Source: JAVJSU01 sp040219275 (GTDB lineage: Bacteria > Chloroflexota > Anaerolineae > Aggregatilineales > Phototrophicaceae). Taken from it: DNA of 64,000 nt. Positions 9,024-17,373 of this stretch are shown in pieces (position 1 is the first letter of the stretch; each line of letters starts with the position of its first letter). The position numbers and the translations under genes were made by a program. The DNA is taken from NCBI GenBank assembly GCA_040219275.1, contig JAVJSU010000059.1, forward strand, positions 22,523-86,522, in the 5' to 3' direction. Under the pieces are notes generated by a model. That model was not told where the DNA came from. It saw only the letters and a program-made list of their open reading frames with translations, and did no database searches.

Positions 9024-11213
9024 TTATTCTGTTGCGTCAGCGGGCGCACCTTCCAAAATATCCATGCTGGCGACCAGCAAACTAAATGTTTCCACCTGAT
9101 CCAGCCCACATTCATTCTCGAAGGCATCCACGCGCCCGTTTTCGTTCAGGTCAATGCCGGTGGTGAGTTGTTCGGCGACGCTGGTTGATTCTGTCGCTTG
9201 CGGTTCCACATTGGTGATGTCTTCGGTCTCGGCGAGAATTTCCTGCTCAAGCTCAGTCACGCGGTCTCCACGTAAGCGCGTATTGACCAGACAAATCCGC
9301 ACCAACTCACCATCCACTTGCAAGGATCGTGACGCATTCGGTGCGGAAAGGGCTTCATTGAGCAGGCTTTCCATCTGTTCCACGAAGAAATAAACGCCTA
9401 CGCCACGTCCGGGGTTTGTCCCGCGCCCATCACCGTCATAATCTTCTTCTTCGCCTCGTAAAATATTGATCGTGTGTTCGGCGTGGGTGTGCATACCACC
9501 AACATTAGTCGCACGGGCGGCGAGTCCGGCATGGGTCGCGCCTGTTCTGGCTTCGGTACGCGCACCGTCCAGCAAACTACCACCATTCAAGCCATTTTCT
9601 TCTGAGGCGAACAGCGTTTCATTCAGGAAGGTCAAGACTTCTTCCGGCACACTGCCACTATAGGCGATATTGTCGCTTGGTTCGGCTGGGTCATCTCCGC
9701 TGGCTTCCACAGAGATCAGCACCGCGTTAAACAGGGCGGGCAAGGGTCGTCCATCGGCATCTGTATAGGCGAGTGATCCACCGCCGACGGCATCAATGAC
9801 GGTGCGTCCGAGGCTTAATTTCTCATCGGTGAGCGTATTCATCAGCCATGTTTCGTAAACTTGACCGGTTGCTAAGGGTTGTAATTCGTTAAACGTAATG
9901 CTGATTGAATCGCCCAGATCATTGAGTGAGCTAAACGTCGCCCGCCCGAAGGTTGGTGTGGCATCTTCCAGCGCGACAAGTGCAACCTGTGTGGCGCTTT
10001 CGTTTTCTGCGGCAGTCGTGGCGGCAATACTAGTGGCGTTGTCCAGGCGGTTATCAATTGCCGTGCCGACGATTTCACGCCCGTTGTCGGTCAATAAGCC
10101 ATCGTCGTCATTGTTATTATTCTGATTGCTGAGGACGAGCAAAACCACAAGCACCATCGCAATCGCAATGAACGCAAAACCGCCCAATAACAACAGCGGG
10201 CTTGTCCCTTGTTGGACGATAATGGTCTGATTTTGCGGGTCTGTGCTGGAAGCGGCTTTAATCTTATTCTGCGTATTTTCATCAAAAGCAATGGTGGAGC
10301 TTCCGACGTTGGGACGGTCAAGCGCCTGTGTTGAGACATTGTCTTCCGTCGTCAGTGGCACGGTATGCTGAATGTTCGCCAGCGATTCGTCCCGTGTATG
10401 GATGGCGCGGGTGAAGGCTTCCGCGAATGCCGTCGCCGTTTGATAGCGATCATCAGGGTCTTTCGCCAGCACACGGCGCATCACCTGACTCAGCGCGACA
10501 GGTAAATCAGATTGTACGGTCAGGATATTCGGCACAGGGTCTTGAATGACCTTGACGAGCAATTGCATCGGCGTGGCGGCGCTATAGGGCTGTGTGCCGG
10601 TAATCATCTGATAGACGACCACACCGAGCGCGTAAATATCAATCCGCTTATCCACGCCCGTTCCCTGTGCCTGTTCCGGTGCCATATATGCGGGTGTACC
10701 GACCACGCCCGTCCCCGTCATGTTGGAGTCGGAAATCTTGGCGATGCCGAAATCTGCCAGCAGGACATTTTCTTCACTGTCGATGAGGATGTTGCCCGGC
10801 TTAATGTCACGGTGAATCACATCCTGACGGTGGGCATAATCCATCGCGCCGGCGAGTTGGCGTAAGAAGCGTTCTACGGTAGGCAGGGGCATCTGTCCAT
10901 CAATCACGCGGTCTTCCAGCGAACCGCCTTCGATATATGCCATCACCAGATAGAGGATGCCATCGTCCGTTGTGCCGTAATCATAGAGGGGCAGGATGTG
11001 CGGATGTTGCAAACGGGCAATCGTCCGCGCCTCAACCTGAAACCGCTCGATGAATTGTTCATCCAGACCAGGATGCGGTGGCAAGACTTTAATGGCGACC
11101 TTGCGATCTACACTTTCCTGAAAGCCAATATAGACCGTTGCCATCCCGCCCTGACCGAGATGGTCAATTACTTTATAGTTGCCGAGTATGCGCCCGACCA
11201 ATGAATTCGCCAC
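9024..11213 (-). CDS. Transmembrane Hanks-type Ser/Thr protein kinase with extracellular RskA-like region
   Basis: This is a 729-aa membrane kinase. The cytoplasmic kinase domain (about 10-270) has the Gly-rich loop LGQGGMATVY, VAIKVLPPH, HRDIKPGN, DFGIAKI and AYMAPEQ, so it should be active. After a linker, one membrane helix (LLLLGGFAFIAIAMVLVVLL) leads to an outside region of about 360 residues. Its first part resembles the anti-sigma-K (RskA) fold (YETWLMNTLTDEKLSLG). Later come a His-containing segment (GMHTHAEHTINILRG) and two Ca-loop-like motifs (DYDGDGRG; DLNENGRVDAFE). The GTG at 11213 has GGAGAGG upstream and is preferred; GTG 11255 would add 14 residues. The ligand is unknown; Ca2+ or cell-wall sensing would be inference only. 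Confidence 0.9.
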   Translation of the reverse strand: MANSLVGRILGNYKVIDHLGQGGMATVYIGFQESVDRKVAIKVLPPHPGLDEQFIERFQVEARTIARLQHPHILPLYDYGTTDDGILYLVMAYIEGGSLEDRVIDGQMPLPTVERFLRQLAGAMDYAHRQDVIHRDIKPGNILIDSEENVLLADFGIAKISDSNMTGTGVVGTPAYMAPEQAQGTGVDKRIDIYALGVVVYQMITGTQPYSAATPMQLLVKVIQDPVPNILTVQSDLPVALSQVMRRVLAKDPDDRYQTATAFAEAFTRAIHTRDESLANIQHTVPLTTEDNVSTQALDRPNVGSSTIAFDENTQNKIKAASSTDPQNQTIIVQQGTSPLLLLGGFAFIAIAMVLVVLLVLSNQNNNNDDDGLLTDNGREIVGTAIDNRLDNATSIAATTAAENESATQVALVALEDATPTFGRATFSSLNDLGDSISITFNELQPLATGQVYETWLMNTLTDEKLSLGRTVIDAVGGGSLAYTDADGRPLPALFNAVLISVEASGDDPAEPSDNIAYSGSVPEEVLTFLNETLFASEENGLNGGSLLDGARTEARTGATHAGLAARATNVGGMHTHAEHTINILRGEEEDYDGDGRGTNPGRGVGVYFFVEQMESLLNEALSAPNASRSLQVDGELVRICLVNTRLRGDRVTELEQEILAETEDITNVEPQATESTSVAEQLTTGIDLNENGRVDAFENECGLDQVETFSLLVASMDILEGAPADATE

Positions 11214-11546
11214 GTTTCCCTCTCCATCGCAGGGGGTCGGTAAGACCGACAACACTCGCCCCGCATTGTGTTTTGTTATGATTGATCTGCAATTACACGT
11301 ATTTTATCATCATGTAATAGGTTTTGAATAATAAATGTTATAAATTGAAACTAAGACAAGTATAACCGAAGTTAGCAAATGCGATAAACCTCTGCTTACC
11401 TATTTATCGCTTGATTGCACCAATTGGATTGTGTTTCATAGAGAGTTTACACGTTTTTTACGTTTTCGTACCTTCAGAAGTTGTTTTCGCCGTAAAATCC
11501 GCGTGCTATACTCTCAAAATGTCCGTCCGCCGATAGGAGTCATCCG

Positions 11547-12059
11547 TTGCGAAACTTAACCCGTCCACAACGCATTGGTGTATCCGCTGGTATTCTACTT
11601 GCGGGAGCCTATTTTCTGTTGACATCACTGTTTGTTGTTTCTAATAGTGCAGATCTTCTGGTGGATCTACGCGATGCTGAAACCAATGTTGCCAATGCAA
11701 GCCTATATATCCTTTCAGGCGCGGTCTTCTTGTTTACCCTTGTTGCCACTATGACCACATTCAGGAACCTGGGCGAACAAGACCATCTTCGCAATCCGTC
11801 AAAACCACAAGTAGGACTTCTCATTGTCTTTGTGGGCGCGTTTTTATTTCTCTGCTTTCCTATGACTATTCTTACACGCTACTTTTTAGCAACTGCTTTT
11901 CTATTGGCATCACCGTTTCTAGCCGTCTATGCCGGGCGCGAAATTGCGAAACATATACGTCAAAAATTCATCCTGAGTGATGAAGAACTTCGCAAGGCAT
12001 ACAGTACATGGATAGTTACGTTTCTTATTATTTTGGGATTTTTCCAGGCAATCGGTTAA
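11547..12059 (+). CDS. Small four-helix integral membrane protein
   Basis: This is a 170-aa hydrophobic protein with four predicted membrane helices at about 9-32, 50-70, 93-125 (possibly two segments) and 150-168, and a basic stretch AKHIRQKF in between. I recognise no family. The start is a TTG at 11547 with a good AGGAG ribosome binding site at 11535-11539, seven bases upstream. A TATACT box at 11507-11512 may be its -10 element. It lies alone between the membrane kinase (divergent) and the thioredoxin-NHL gene (same strand, 135 bp downstream). The coding call is supported by the ribosome binding site and consistent hydrophobic periodicity. Confidence 0.7.
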   Translation: MRNLTRPQRIGVSAGILLAGAYFLLTSLFVVSNSADLLVDLRDAETNVANASLYILSGAVFLFTLVATMTTFRNLGEQDHLRNPSKPQVGLLIVFVGAFLFLCFPMTILTRYFLATAFLLASPFLAVYAGREIAKHIRQKFILSDEELRKAYSTWIVTFLIILGFFQAIG

Positions 12060-12194
12060 TCTCAAAATTACACCTCATGTTCATCCCCATCTCAGAATAA
12101 TCCATTACGCTACATCAAAACGCCGTAGCACATTTGTAATTTGATTTCGGTATGATGCGTTGTAGTTGGTATTCAGGGAGAGGGCAAGACCATA

Positions 12195-14252
12195 ATGAAA
12201 ACACGTTTTTGGATTATATTTTTAGCGTTAATGCTGATTTTGACGGGTGGCATCGCCTCTGCACAGGACGGCGAAGAAGACGATAACGCGCTACGTGGCG
12301 ACCCCCGCGCCATCGCGCCGGATTTTCCGCTGGACGGAATCGACTGGCTGAACGTTGATGCACCGCTGACGCTGGACGACCTCGCCGGAAAGATCGTCAT
12401 TCTGGATTTCTGGACATATGGCTGTATCAATTGCATCCATATGATCCCCATTTTGCAACAACTGGAAGAAGCCTATCCCGAAGAATTGGTGATTATCGGC
12501 GTGCATTCTGCCAAATTTGAGAACGAAGGCAACACAGAAAATATCCGCGAGATCGTGCAACGCTATGATGTGCATCATCCCGTCATCAACGATAGCCAAT
12601 ATCGCGTGTGGAGCTTGTACGGCGCGAATGCCTGGCCCACTTTTGCCGTCATCAACCCCATCGGGCGCGTGTTGGCGGTACAGGCGGGCGAAATTCCATT
12701 TGAACCCTTCGATAACCTCGTCGGCGCGATGGTCGAATATTTTGATGGCACGGGCGAGCTAGACCGCACACCACTAGAATTTTCGCTAGAAGGCGCGGGC
12801 GATCCGAACACGCTTTTACGCTATCCGGGCAAAGTGATGGCAGATGTGGACGGCAACCGCCTGTTCATCGCCGATAGCAACCATCATCGCATCGTCGTCG
12901 CGGATTTAACCACCTATGAAGTGCTCTATACCATCGGCACGGGTCAGCGCGGATTTGCCGATGGCGATTATGACTCGGGGCGCTTCAACAAACCGCAGGG
13001 CATGGCATTACGGGACGGTGTGCTGTACGTTGCCGATACGGAGAATCATGCCATTCGTGCGGTGGATTTGGCGACGCAATCCGTGACAACCATCGCCGGA
13101 ACGGGTGAGCGTGGCGGATTCCAGCCCTACATCCCAAACACGCCCCCGCTAGAAGTCGATTTACGTAGCCCGTGGGATGTTGAATTCGGCGAAGATAATT
13201 TGCTCTACATCGCCATGGCGGGCACGCATCAAATCTGGCGGATGGACATTGCGATCAACGACCTCCTGCCGTATGTGGGCAACGGACGCGAGGCGCTCAT
13301 CAATCGTGAATTGGCGACCTCCGAACTGGCGCAACCGAGCGGACTCTATTATGTGGACGGTTGGTTATATTTCGCCGATAGTGAATCCAGCACCATTCGC
13401 GTGGCGGATATTGCCGATGATTCGGTCATCACGGTATCTGGCGTGACGGAAAATAGCCTGTTCGATTTTGGCGATGTCGATGGCGCACCCGGCACATCCC
13501 GCCTACAGCATCCGCTCGGCGTGACGGGCGACGGCGAGGATGTGTATATCACCGATACCTATAACAGCAGAATCAAGTTGATTGACGGCGGCGACATCAC
13601 CACGACATTGACCGGAACGGGCGAGAATGCCTATAGTGACGGCGATTTTGCCAGCGCCCAATTCAACGAACCCGGCGGGCTGGATTATGCGGAACTCAGT
13701 GACGGACGGCGCGTGTTATTCGTGGCGGATACCAATAATCACGTCATACGGCTGGTTGATCTGGACGCGGAAACGGTCAGCACGATTAATTTTCCAAATC
13801 CAGAAGTGCTCCAAATAGAAGATGCAGTCACGCTTATCGGTGGCGCGCAGGATGATTCACGGCGAAGTGTGACCCTCGATGAGCAGGTGTTATCCGCCGG
13901 AGACGGTGAACTTGTGCTGACATTGACTCTGCCCGAAGGCTACAAGATCAACGACATCGCCGAGTCGTTTATCGCGCTCACAGGTGATGATACGGTCACT
14001 ATCGACGATGCCAACACCCGCACCCGCATCACAGAAAACGAAGTCACCATCCCGATCACACTCGGCGACGGCGCAGGCACACTCACAGGCGAGGTCACGA
14101 TTTACTTCTGCGAGGACGAAAACGCGACTTTGTGCTTTATCGACGAATTCACCGTTGATGTGCCGATCACGGTCAGCGATGGGGGCGACTCAGTGATTAC
14201 GATTGAGCGCGAACTCATCCCGCCCATCATCGAAAGCGGCGGAATCGGGTAA
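12195..14252 (+). CDS. Secreted thioredoxin-like (TlpA) domain protein with NHL repeats
   Basis: This 685-aa exported protein is similar in layout to NHLRC2. A signal peptide covers residues 1-23 (AxA site at IASAQ). A TlpA/ResA-like thioredoxin domain (about 40-185) follows, with the redox motif CINC (C77, C80). Next comes a six-bladed NHL beta-propeller (about 205-525), whose repeats carry the LFIADSNHHRI, LYVADTENHAIR, VYITDTYNSRIK and LFVADTNNHVIR signatures. A beta-rich C-terminal domain (about 545-680) ends the protein. The role is probably disulfide exchange or scaffolded redox chemistry outside the cell. The ATG follows an AGGGAGAGGG ribosome binding site. The partner of the CxxC site is not encoded nearby. 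Confidence 0.9.
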   Translation: MKTRFWIIFLALMLILTGGIASAQDGEEDDNALRGDPRAIAPDFPLDGIDWLNVDAPLTLDDLAGKIVILDFWTYGCINCIHMIPILQQLEEAYPEELVIIGVHSAKFENEGNTENIREIVQRYDVHHPVINDSQYRVWSLYGANAWPTFAVINPIGRVLAVQAGEIPFEPFDNLVGAMVEYFDGTGELDRTPLEFSLEGAGDPNTLLRYPGKVMADVDGNRLFIADSNHHRIVVADLTTYEVLYTIGTGQRGFADGDYDSGRFNKPQGMALRDGVLYVADTENHAIRAVDLATQSVTTIAGTGERGGFQPYIPNTPPLEVDLRSPWDVEFGEDNLLYIAMAGTHQIWRMDIAINDLLPYVGNGREALINRELATSELAQPSGLYYVDGWLYFADSESSTIRVADIADDSVITVSGVTENSLFDFGDVDGAPGTSRLQHPLGVTGDGEDVYITDTYNSRIKLIDGGDITTTLTGTGENAYSDGDFASAQFNEPGGLDYAELSDGRRVLFVADTNNHVIRLVDLDAETVSTINFPNPEVLQIEDAVTLIGGAQDDSRRSVTLDEQVLSAGDGELVLTLTLPEGYKINDIAESFIALTGDDTVTIDDANTRTRITENEVTIPITLGDGAGTLTGEVTIYFCEDENATLCFIDEFTVDVPITVSDGGDSVITIERELIPPIIESGGIG

Positions 14253-14274
14253 CATCCGGCGATCATCATGATGC

Positions 14275-14322
14275 AAAAACGATGTTCTTACAGTAGAAAG
14301 TTACCGTAAAACATCGTTTTTA
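14275..14322. terminator. Bidirectional intrinsic terminator
   Basis: AAAAACGATGTT...AACATCGTTTTT forms a long stem with inner pairing (TTAC/GTAA) and T-rich ends on both strands. It lies between the convergent thioredoxin-NHL and aldo/keto reductase genes, so it can serve both. Confidence 0.8.
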
Positions 14323-14358
14323 TTGCCATATGGACGCGATTTTTAACGGCTGTAATAA

Positions 14359-15342
14359 TTACCAGCGATGATGCACGTCAGCGCGGATGTAGGTCTCATA
14401 CACACGGCGAATATCGGACATCTCAATCTCGTTGAGTGGTTCGAGCAGGCTGGCGGCGGCATTATCACGCACCTGTTGCGGATTCTTGCTGCCGGGGATG
14501 GCGCAGGTCACATCCTCAAAATTCAAAATCCAGCGCAGGGCAAATTGTGCCATCGTCGCGCCTTCGGGGAGCATCTCACGCAATTCGTCGACTGCCTGCA
14601 AGCCTTTGTCAAAATCCACGCCGGAGAACGTCTCGCCGACATCAAACGCTTCGCCGTGACGGTTAAAATTGCGATGATCGTCCTCGGCGAATTGGGTATT
14701 TTTGGTGATTTTTCCGGTCAGCAGACCACTCGCCAACGGCACACGCGCCAGAATCCCGACCTGATGCTTGCGTGCCTGCGAGAAGAATAAATTGGCGGGG
14801 CGTTGCCGGAACATATTGAAGATGATCTGCACACTCTGTACATTGGGATATTCGATGGCTTTGAGGGCTTCTTCTACCCGCTCCACGCTCACGCCATAAT
14901 ATTTGATCTTGCCCGCCTTGACGAGATCATCCAGAATGCCAAACACCTCAGGATGATAATAGGTTTCCCACGGCGGACAGTGCAATTGCACAAGGTCGAG
15001 CGCGTCCACATCCAAGTTTTTGAGGCTACGCTCGATGAATGCGGTCAAATTCTCGCGGTTATAGCCCTCCACCACATGCGGATTTAAACGTCGTCCGGCT
15101 TTGGTGGCAACATAGACTTGCTCCGAGCGATCTTTGAGCACCTTGCTAATCAGGCGTTCACTGCGCCCATCGCCATAGACATCGGCGGTGTCGATAAAGT
15201 TGATTCCCTCGTCAATGGCGGTGTGCAGGGCGGCGAGTGCATCGTCTTCGGAGACATCACCCCAACTACCGCCAATTGCCCACGCGCCAAAGCTCACTTC
15301 CGATATTTCCCAGTCTGTACGTCCTAATGTGCGATACTCCAT
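14359..15342 (-). CDS. Aldo/keto reductase
   Basis: This 327-aa NAD(P)H-dependent oxidoreductase belongs to the aldo/keto reductase superfamily, and the (beta/alpha)8 barrel pattern is complete. Visible active-site elements are FIDTADVYGDGRSE (catalytic Asp and Tyr), VATKAG (Lys) and LVQLHCPP (His). The cofactor-binding C-terminal segment is CAIPGSKNPQQVRDN. ATG 15342 follows an AGGTGAGG ribosome binding site; the preceding TTG is less likely. It is probably cytoplasmic and monocistronic. The substrate is unknown, but the sequence resembles the YajO / general-stress AKR group rather than the potassium-channel beta type. Confidence 0.92.
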   Translation of the reverse strand: MEYRTLGRTDWEISEVSFGAWAIGGSWGDVSEDDALAALHTAIDEGINFIDTADVYGDGRSERLISKVLKDRSEQVYVATKAGRRLNPHVVEGYNRENLTAFIERSLKNLDVDALDLVQLHCPPWETYYHPEVFGILDDLVKAGKIKYYGVSVERVEEALKAIEYPNVQSVQIIFNMFRQRPANLFFSQARKHQVGILARVPLASGLLTGKITKNTQFAEDDHRNFNRHGEAFDVGETFSGVDFDKGLQAVDELREMLPEGATMAQFALRWILNFEDVTCAIPGSKNPQQVRDNAAASLLEPLNEIEMSDIRRVYETYIRADVHHRW

Positions 15343-15438
15343 CAAAAAAACCTCACCTCTAAAACAGGCTCAAAATTTGTTGCAAAAATCTTTAAAAGCA
15401 TAACGCAAAGGCGCAAAGAATCGAAGACGCAAAGAAAA

Positions 15439-15463
15439 GGGTATGGCAAATTGCACCATACCC
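15439..15463 (-). terminator. Intrinsic terminator of the FHA protein gene
   Basis: On the minus strand GGGTATGG and CCATACCC form an 8-bp stem around a 9-nt loop, followed by TTTTCTTT. It sits 34 bp beyond the stop of the FHA gene. Confidence 0.75.
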
Positions 15464-15496
15464 CATAGGTTATCGCTCGAAAAAACAGCTAGCGGA

Positions 15497-16294
15497 TTAT
15501 GATAAGCCGAGTCCGCTGGCGATGCTCTCAAACAGCGGTGCGATGTCCTTAACAATCGGCAGATCGTACCACAGGCTGAGTGCGTCAATAATCACCAGAC
15601 TGACAATCGTACCGCAACAGCAAAAGAGCGTGAGTAATCCACAGCCAATGAGAATCCAGCGTCCCATGCCACCCGGTTCTTCTTCACGCACGGCATAGGG
15701 ATCATAATCGTAACCTGTGCCTGCGGGTGCACCATAGCCTTGCTGATACGCGCCGGGTTGCTGATAGCCATAATCCGGTTGGGGTGCGCCGTAGTCTTGT
15801 TGTGGTGCTTGATACCCACCGCCGTATTGATCCTGTGGTTGTTGCTGTTGAGGCGGGCTGTAGCTTGGTGCCTCATATTGCGGAGGCGGTGACGCTTCCT
15901 GCTGGGGTGGGCTGTAGGAAGGTTGTGGGGCGGGTGTGCCGGACGCACCAACATTTTCACCTGCACCTGCTCCAGCAGAATCGGGTCTGATGACTTCATA
16001 ACCCAATGTGACCGTTTCCCCTAAGCCAATCATATCACCACGGTTCAACGGACGCACACCGGTTACCCGTTGTCCACCGATGAAGGTGCCGTTGGTTGAG
16101 CCGAGGTCTTCAATATTGTAGCCACTCGCCCCCCGTGTGATGCGTAAATGGTGACGACTGACCTCTGGATCGTTAATCACGATGTCATTGGTGATGTCAC
16201 GTCCTAATGTAATGATGTCTTTGTTTAACTCAAACGTCTGGTTTGGTTGCGGACCTCGCCTTACAACCAGCCGAAAGCTCTCGTTGCTTTGCAT
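15497..16294 (-). CDS. FHA-domain membrane protein
   Basis: This 265-aa phosphothreonine-binding protein has an N-terminal FHA domain (about 8-105) with all key motifs: TLGRD (29-33), SRHH (46-49) and LGSTNGT (64-70). A low-complexity linker rich in Pro, Gln, Tyr and Gly (about 120-215) follows. A single C-terminal membrane helix (WILIGCGLLTLFCCCGTIVSLVII) and a short tail end it. The FHA domain probably faces the cytoplasm and docks on substrates of the Hanks-type kinases in this window. ATG 16294 has GAGGGA eight bases upstream and is preferred over an in-frame start 11 codons earlier. The polar linker may mediate phase-separation-like or scaffold interactions, which is speculative. Confidence 0.88.
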   Translation of the reverse strand: MQSNESFRLVVRRGPQPNQTFELNKDIITLGRDITNDIVINDPEVSRHHLRITRGASGYNIEDLGSTNGTFIGGQRVTGVRPLNRGDMIGLGETVTLGYEVIRPDSAGAGAGENVGASGTPAPQPSYSPPQQEASPPPQYEAPSYSPPQQQQPQDQYGGGYQAPQQDYGAPQPDYGYQQPGAYQQGYGAPAGTGYDYDPYAVREEEPGGMGRWILIGCGLLTLFCCCGTIVSLVIIDALSLWYDLPIVKDIAPLFESIASGLGLS

Positions 16295-16530
16295 CGGCGC
16301 TTCCCTCAGTAGATATGTGTAAATCATCGTTTAAAAAACAGTGTGAGTATATGACGTTTGAATCTCACTGTCAACTTCGCTTCCCTGACGTTACACATGC
16401 GCTTTGCATCTGTGCGATTTCGCGGGCTACGTTACAATAGGCATGGGTAAATTTTATGCGTGACGATCACGGCAGAAGTTGGTGTGATTTTTTGCGAAAG
16501 CCATCATAAAGGCAAAAGACGAGGTGATCT

Positions 16531-17007
16531 GTGAGTGTTAAACTTGAAGCGGATATTCAGGTGATCTGGATGTTGTTATTTCAGATTGTGGCGGATATTG
16601 AAAAACGAATCGCCGCCTTAATCGCACGCCATCAACTGACTCCACCGCAATTTTATGTGCTGAAAACCCTGATGGAACACGGTGGCAGTTGTCCCATCGG
16701 GCAGATCGCGCGGGAGCATCACCTGACCAATGCCACCATGACAGGTCTGGTCAAACGGCTAGAAATTATGCAACCGCCGCTGGTGAAGCGTGAACAGAGC
16801 GCCCATGATCGCCGTTCGATTATGGTCAGCCTGACGGACGCGGGACTGGGGCGTTTTGAGGATGTGCGCGACGAACTCATGAATCACGTTAAAGAGATGG
16901 TCACGTTTCTGGATGAGCAGGGACGGGAGAATTTGATCGAATACGCGTCGTTTTATGTGATGCAGGTCGTGCACAAGTTCCCGGTCAGCGATGTTTCACA
17001 GTCCTAG
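16531..17007 (+). CDS. MarR family transcriptional regulator
   Basis: This 158-aa winged-helix DNA-binding protein matches MarR in length and layout: an N-terminal dimerisation helix, the recognition region PIGQIAREHHLTNATMTGLV, and the wing with its conserved DRRSIMVSLTDAG. The start is a GTG at 16531 with GAGGTGAT upstream. No obvious target operon flanks it: upstream is the divergent FHA gene and downstream the cNMP/bPH gene after a 366-bp gap. It may autoregulate or act at distance. The family is certain; the ligand is unknown. Confidence 0.92.
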   Translation: MSVKLEADIQVIWMLLFQIVADIEKRIAALIARHQLTPPQFYVLKTLMEHGGSCPIGQIAREHHLTNATMTGLVKRLEIMQPPLVKREQSAHDRRSIMVSLTDAGLGRFEDVRDELMNHVKEMVTFLDEQGRENLIEYASFYVMQVVHKFPVSDVSQS

Positions 17008-17373
17008 CGGGGATGGGTTAGAATAGTTGGGAGTCAGAAGTAAGAATGTATCATGTCTGTAAATGACACTCACCTGGTAACTGATAACAGACGTTACGCA
17101 AGGTAGGCTTTTTGGTCAACTTTCCGCGATGAAGTGGGCTGTTTTCACAAATATTCGGGAAGAACAGCCTGCTTCAGCAGGGTTTTACCATCAAATTATC
17201 CAATGCGTTTGGTTGTGCCATTGGCGGTCACAGGATGCAAAATGCCTTGTGTCAACCCTTTGCGTAAGGTCAGTTGATAATCACAACAATATAGTTCAAG
17301 GCACTTTCTGAAAACTGTTCACTGAAAACTGTCAACTAAACTAAAAACTGTCAACTAATTTGGGGCAAATCCG
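17008..17373. repeat. Gene-free stretch with degenerate copy of the dispersed palindromic repeat
   Basis: No convincing gene lies in this 366-bp gap. Positions 17129-17228 match the internal part of the element at 41563-41757 (GAAGTGGGCTGTTTTCACAA, then AGCCTGCTTCAGCAGGGTTT and a decayed CCAATG...CCATTGG arm) but lack clear ends. At 17308-17360 the phrase AAAACTGTCAACTAA recurs about three times as a degenerate short tandem repeat just before the next gene. Confidence 0.7.
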
